From NCBI GenBank assembly GCA_030429865.1, contig JAUIFX010000010.1, positions 1 through 43,739 of the forward strand: a DNA stretch of 43,739 bases, given 5' to 3'. This DNA is from Gammaproteobacteria bacterium (lineage in GTDB: Bacteria > Pseudomonadota > Gammaproteobacteria > Ga0077536). The first letter of the stretch is position 1. Each line of letters starts with the position of its first letter. Position numbers and translations under genes: made by a program. Under the pieces are notes generated by a model. That model was not told the origin of the DNA. It saw nothing but the letters and a program-made list of their open reading frames with translations, and searched no databases. Positions 42,316-43,739 of this stretch are shown piece after piece.

Positions 42316-43419
42316 TCAAGGAGAAAGGGGAGAGATGCCGCGCGCGCCCGCGGCCCGTTCCAGGTGCGTCTCGGCATGACCGCCGATGATCGCGTTGCTG
42401 ATGATCCGCTTGAGATAATGGCCGACGACGAGTTCATCGGTCATGCCTATGGCGCCGTGCAGTTGCACCGCTTCCTCGGCGACGCGCCGGCCGGACCGTG
42501 CCGCCTGGTACAGGGCGGCGGAGATCATCGCCGCACCCGCACCCAGGCCACCATCATCACAGTGGTGACGCGCAATCTCCAGCATCGATTCCGCGCGCAC
42601 GGTCTCGAGCTGCATGTCTACGACCCGGTGCTGCAGTTCCTGGAAGTCGATGAGTTTGCGCCCGAACTGCTCGCGCTGCGCAAGGTGCTCGGCCGTCAGC
42701 CGCACGAGCGCGTGCATGATGCCGAGCGATTCGGACGCAAGCAACAGGGCGAGGTAGCCCGACGCGTCGTCACGTGCGGCTGCCGCCAGCTCGAGACGTG
42801 CGCTCGCAGCGACGCGCACACCGCGCAGCTCGACGTCGGCGAAATCGCGCCCGTCCGCGCCCCGCCGCGCCTGCCGTGCGAGGCCCGCGGTATCCGCATC
42901 GACGAGGAAATAAGCCGGTGCGCCGTCTTCCTGCCGCACGCCGACGATGAAGACCTCGGCACGGCCGGCATCGAGCACCGCGCCGGCGTGCCCGTCGAGC
43001 ACCGCGTCGCCGTGCGGCGCCGTGGCCACCACGCCCGCCGCGGGCTCGACCAGCGCCAGCAGGCTTTCCCCGGCCAGCCAGCGCGCGAGCACGGCCTCGC
43101 GGCGCGGCGTCGGCCGCGCCCGCCCCAGCAGGTAGCCGCCCAGCGCGAGCTGGCTGGGCAGAGGCTCGCTCATCGCCGCCGGGCCGAGCGCCGCCATGAG
43201 CGCGCTCGCGACCGATGGTGCGAGCCCGAGGCCGCCGTCGGCTTCGGCCAGCGGCACGGCCAGCCAGCCGAGTTCGGCGAATTCGTGCCAGCGCGCCCGG
43301 CTGTAACCTTCCGCGCTCGCCAGCACCGCACGCAGCGAGGCGTAGTCATAGCGTTCGCGCACCATGCGCTCAGCGCTGTCGACGAGCGCCACGCATTCCG
43401 GGGACGGCGTCAGGCTCAT
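42316..43419 (-). CDS. acyl-CoA dehydrogenase (shorter subunit type)
   Basis: 367 residues of the ACAD family: N-terminal helical part (ELGWLAVPLAEADGGLGLAP), middle beta domain, and C-terminal helices with REQFGRKLIDFQELQHRVVDM and QLHGAIGMTDELVVGHYLKR. No Glu is obvious at the usual catalytic position of the C-terminal part, as in the partner subunit of heteromeric FadE/ChsE-type dehydrogenases. Together with the ACAD gene just upstream it may form an alpha2beta2 enzyme acting on bulky (steroid- or terpenoid-type) acyl-CoAs (inference). Confidence 0.92.
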   Translation of the reverse strand: MSLTPSPECVALVDSAERMVRERYDYASLRAVLASAEGYSRARWHEFAELGWLAVPLAEADGGLGLAPSVASALMAALGPAAMSEPLPSQLALGGYLLGRARPTPRREAVLARWLAGESLLALVEPAAGVVATAPHGDAVLDGHAGAVLDAGRAEVFIVGVRQEDGAPAYFLVDADTAGLARQARRGADGRDFADVELRGVRVAASARLELAAAARDDASGYLALLLASESLGIMHALVRLTAEHLAQREQFGRKLIDFQELQHRVVDMQLETVRAESMLEIARHHCDDGGLGAGAAMISAALYQAARSGRRVAEEAVQLHGAIGMTDELVVGHYLKRIISNAIIGGHAETHLERAAGARGISPLSP

Positions 43420-43447
43420 GCGCGTTCCACCTCGGGCGTTGCCGGGT

Positions 43448-43739
43448 TCATGTCAGCTCGCGGCGCAGGCTACGGAAGATCAGTTCGCGCTGGATCTCGT
43501 TGCTGCCGCCGTAGATGGTCGCCGCGCGGTTGTTGAAATAGCCGGCCAGCCAGCTCGACATCGGCAGGCCATCCTTTGCCGGCCCGAGGGTGGATTCGGG
43601 CGCGTAGAGCCAGTCCTTGCGCGCCAGCATGAGCGCCAATTCGTCGATACGCTGCATGGTTTCGGTCCAACCGATCTTGATCACGTTGGGCTCGGCGGCG
43701 GTCTGTGCCTCGCGCGCGCGCAGGTGTCCGAGCCGGAAC
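43448..43739 (-). CDS. acyl-CoA dehydrogenase, C-terminal end (partial, continues past right edge)
   Basis: About 97 C-terminal residues are in the window. The frame is open to the edge and reads FRLGHLRAREAQ, then KIGWTETMQRIDELALML, and the family's FNNRAATIYGGSNEIQRELIFR end, where the YGGSNEIQR FAD-contact motif is complete. It ends 28 bases before the second ACAD gene, so it is the upstream member of the pair. Confidence 0.92.
   Translation of the reverse strand, partial: FRLGHLRAREAQTAAEPNVIKIGWTETMQRIDELALMLARKDWLYAPESTLGPAKDGLPMSSWLAGYFNNRAATIYGGSNEIQRELIFRSLRRELT

Noticed and set aside
1-43739. CRISPR arrays, tRNA or rRNA genes, insertion sequences
   Set aside because: No regular direct repeats, no tRNA-like folds and no transposase-like frames were found by eye on either strand.

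Overview
The window is a very GC-rich proteobacterial chromosome segment with dense, mostly short-spaced genes and no rRNA, tRNA, insertion sequence or CRISPR array that I can see. The gene content (a Pel exopolysaccharide operon with outer-membrane parts, CstA/YbdD, HugZ, DUF3127, a Crp-type regulator, and many acyl-CoA and luciferase-like oxidoreductase genes) suggests a Gram-negative bacterium, probably a gamma- or betaproteobacterium. I cannot name the species.

Layout. (1) 1-12136, minus strand: a Pel operon in the order pelA, pelB (as two genes), pelC, pelD, pelE, pelF. pelF runs off the left edge and pelG would lie beyond it. PelA has no N-terminal glycoside hydrolase domain, and the PelB TPR scaffold and porin are separate proteins. 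(2) 12414-20752: accessory lipid and xenobiotic-type metabolism. It holds a CaiB/BaiF CoA-transferase, a luciferase-like monooxygenase, a MarR regulator, an APH-like kinase, an SDR, and an acyl-CoA synthetase. A near-identical 18-bp element sits in front of both the monooxygenase gene and the kinase-marR pair. Between the SDR and the acyl-CoA synthetase is a redoxin gene with an in-frame TGA at the catalytic Cys position, followed by a good bacterial SECIS-like hairpin: a strong selenoprotein candidate.

(3) 21047-27012: two translationally coupled genes. The first is a soluble-adenylyl-cyclase-like protein (two cyclase domains, AAA ATPase, TPR-type tail). The second is a 628-residue fusion of an isoprenyl-diphosphate-synthase-like domain to a tocopherol/sterol-type C-methyltransferase. 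This is my best candidate for an undescribed system, possibly a cyclic-nucleotide-linked methylated-terpenoid pathway. (4) 27162-29846: a small unknown protein and a secreted subtilase in a stretch that looks less GC-rich.

(5) 30400-39222: DUF3127 protein, YbdD/CstA, HugZ, a LolA-like periplasmic protein with an MMPL exporter that carries a C-terminal cyclic-nucleotide-binding domain, a Crp-family regulator, and a small membrane protein preceded by a CRP-like palindrome. (6) 39265-43739, minus strand: an acyl-CoA catabolic cluster of two acyl-CoA dehydrogenases (one cut by the right edge), MaoC hydratase, a degenerate SDR, an F420-type luciferase-like oxidoreductase and an HSL-type esterase.

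Second-messenger proteins are frequent here: PelD (c-di-GMP type), the cyclase, the MMPL-cNMP fusion and the Crp protein. All functions are read from sequence motifs by eye; no database search was run.
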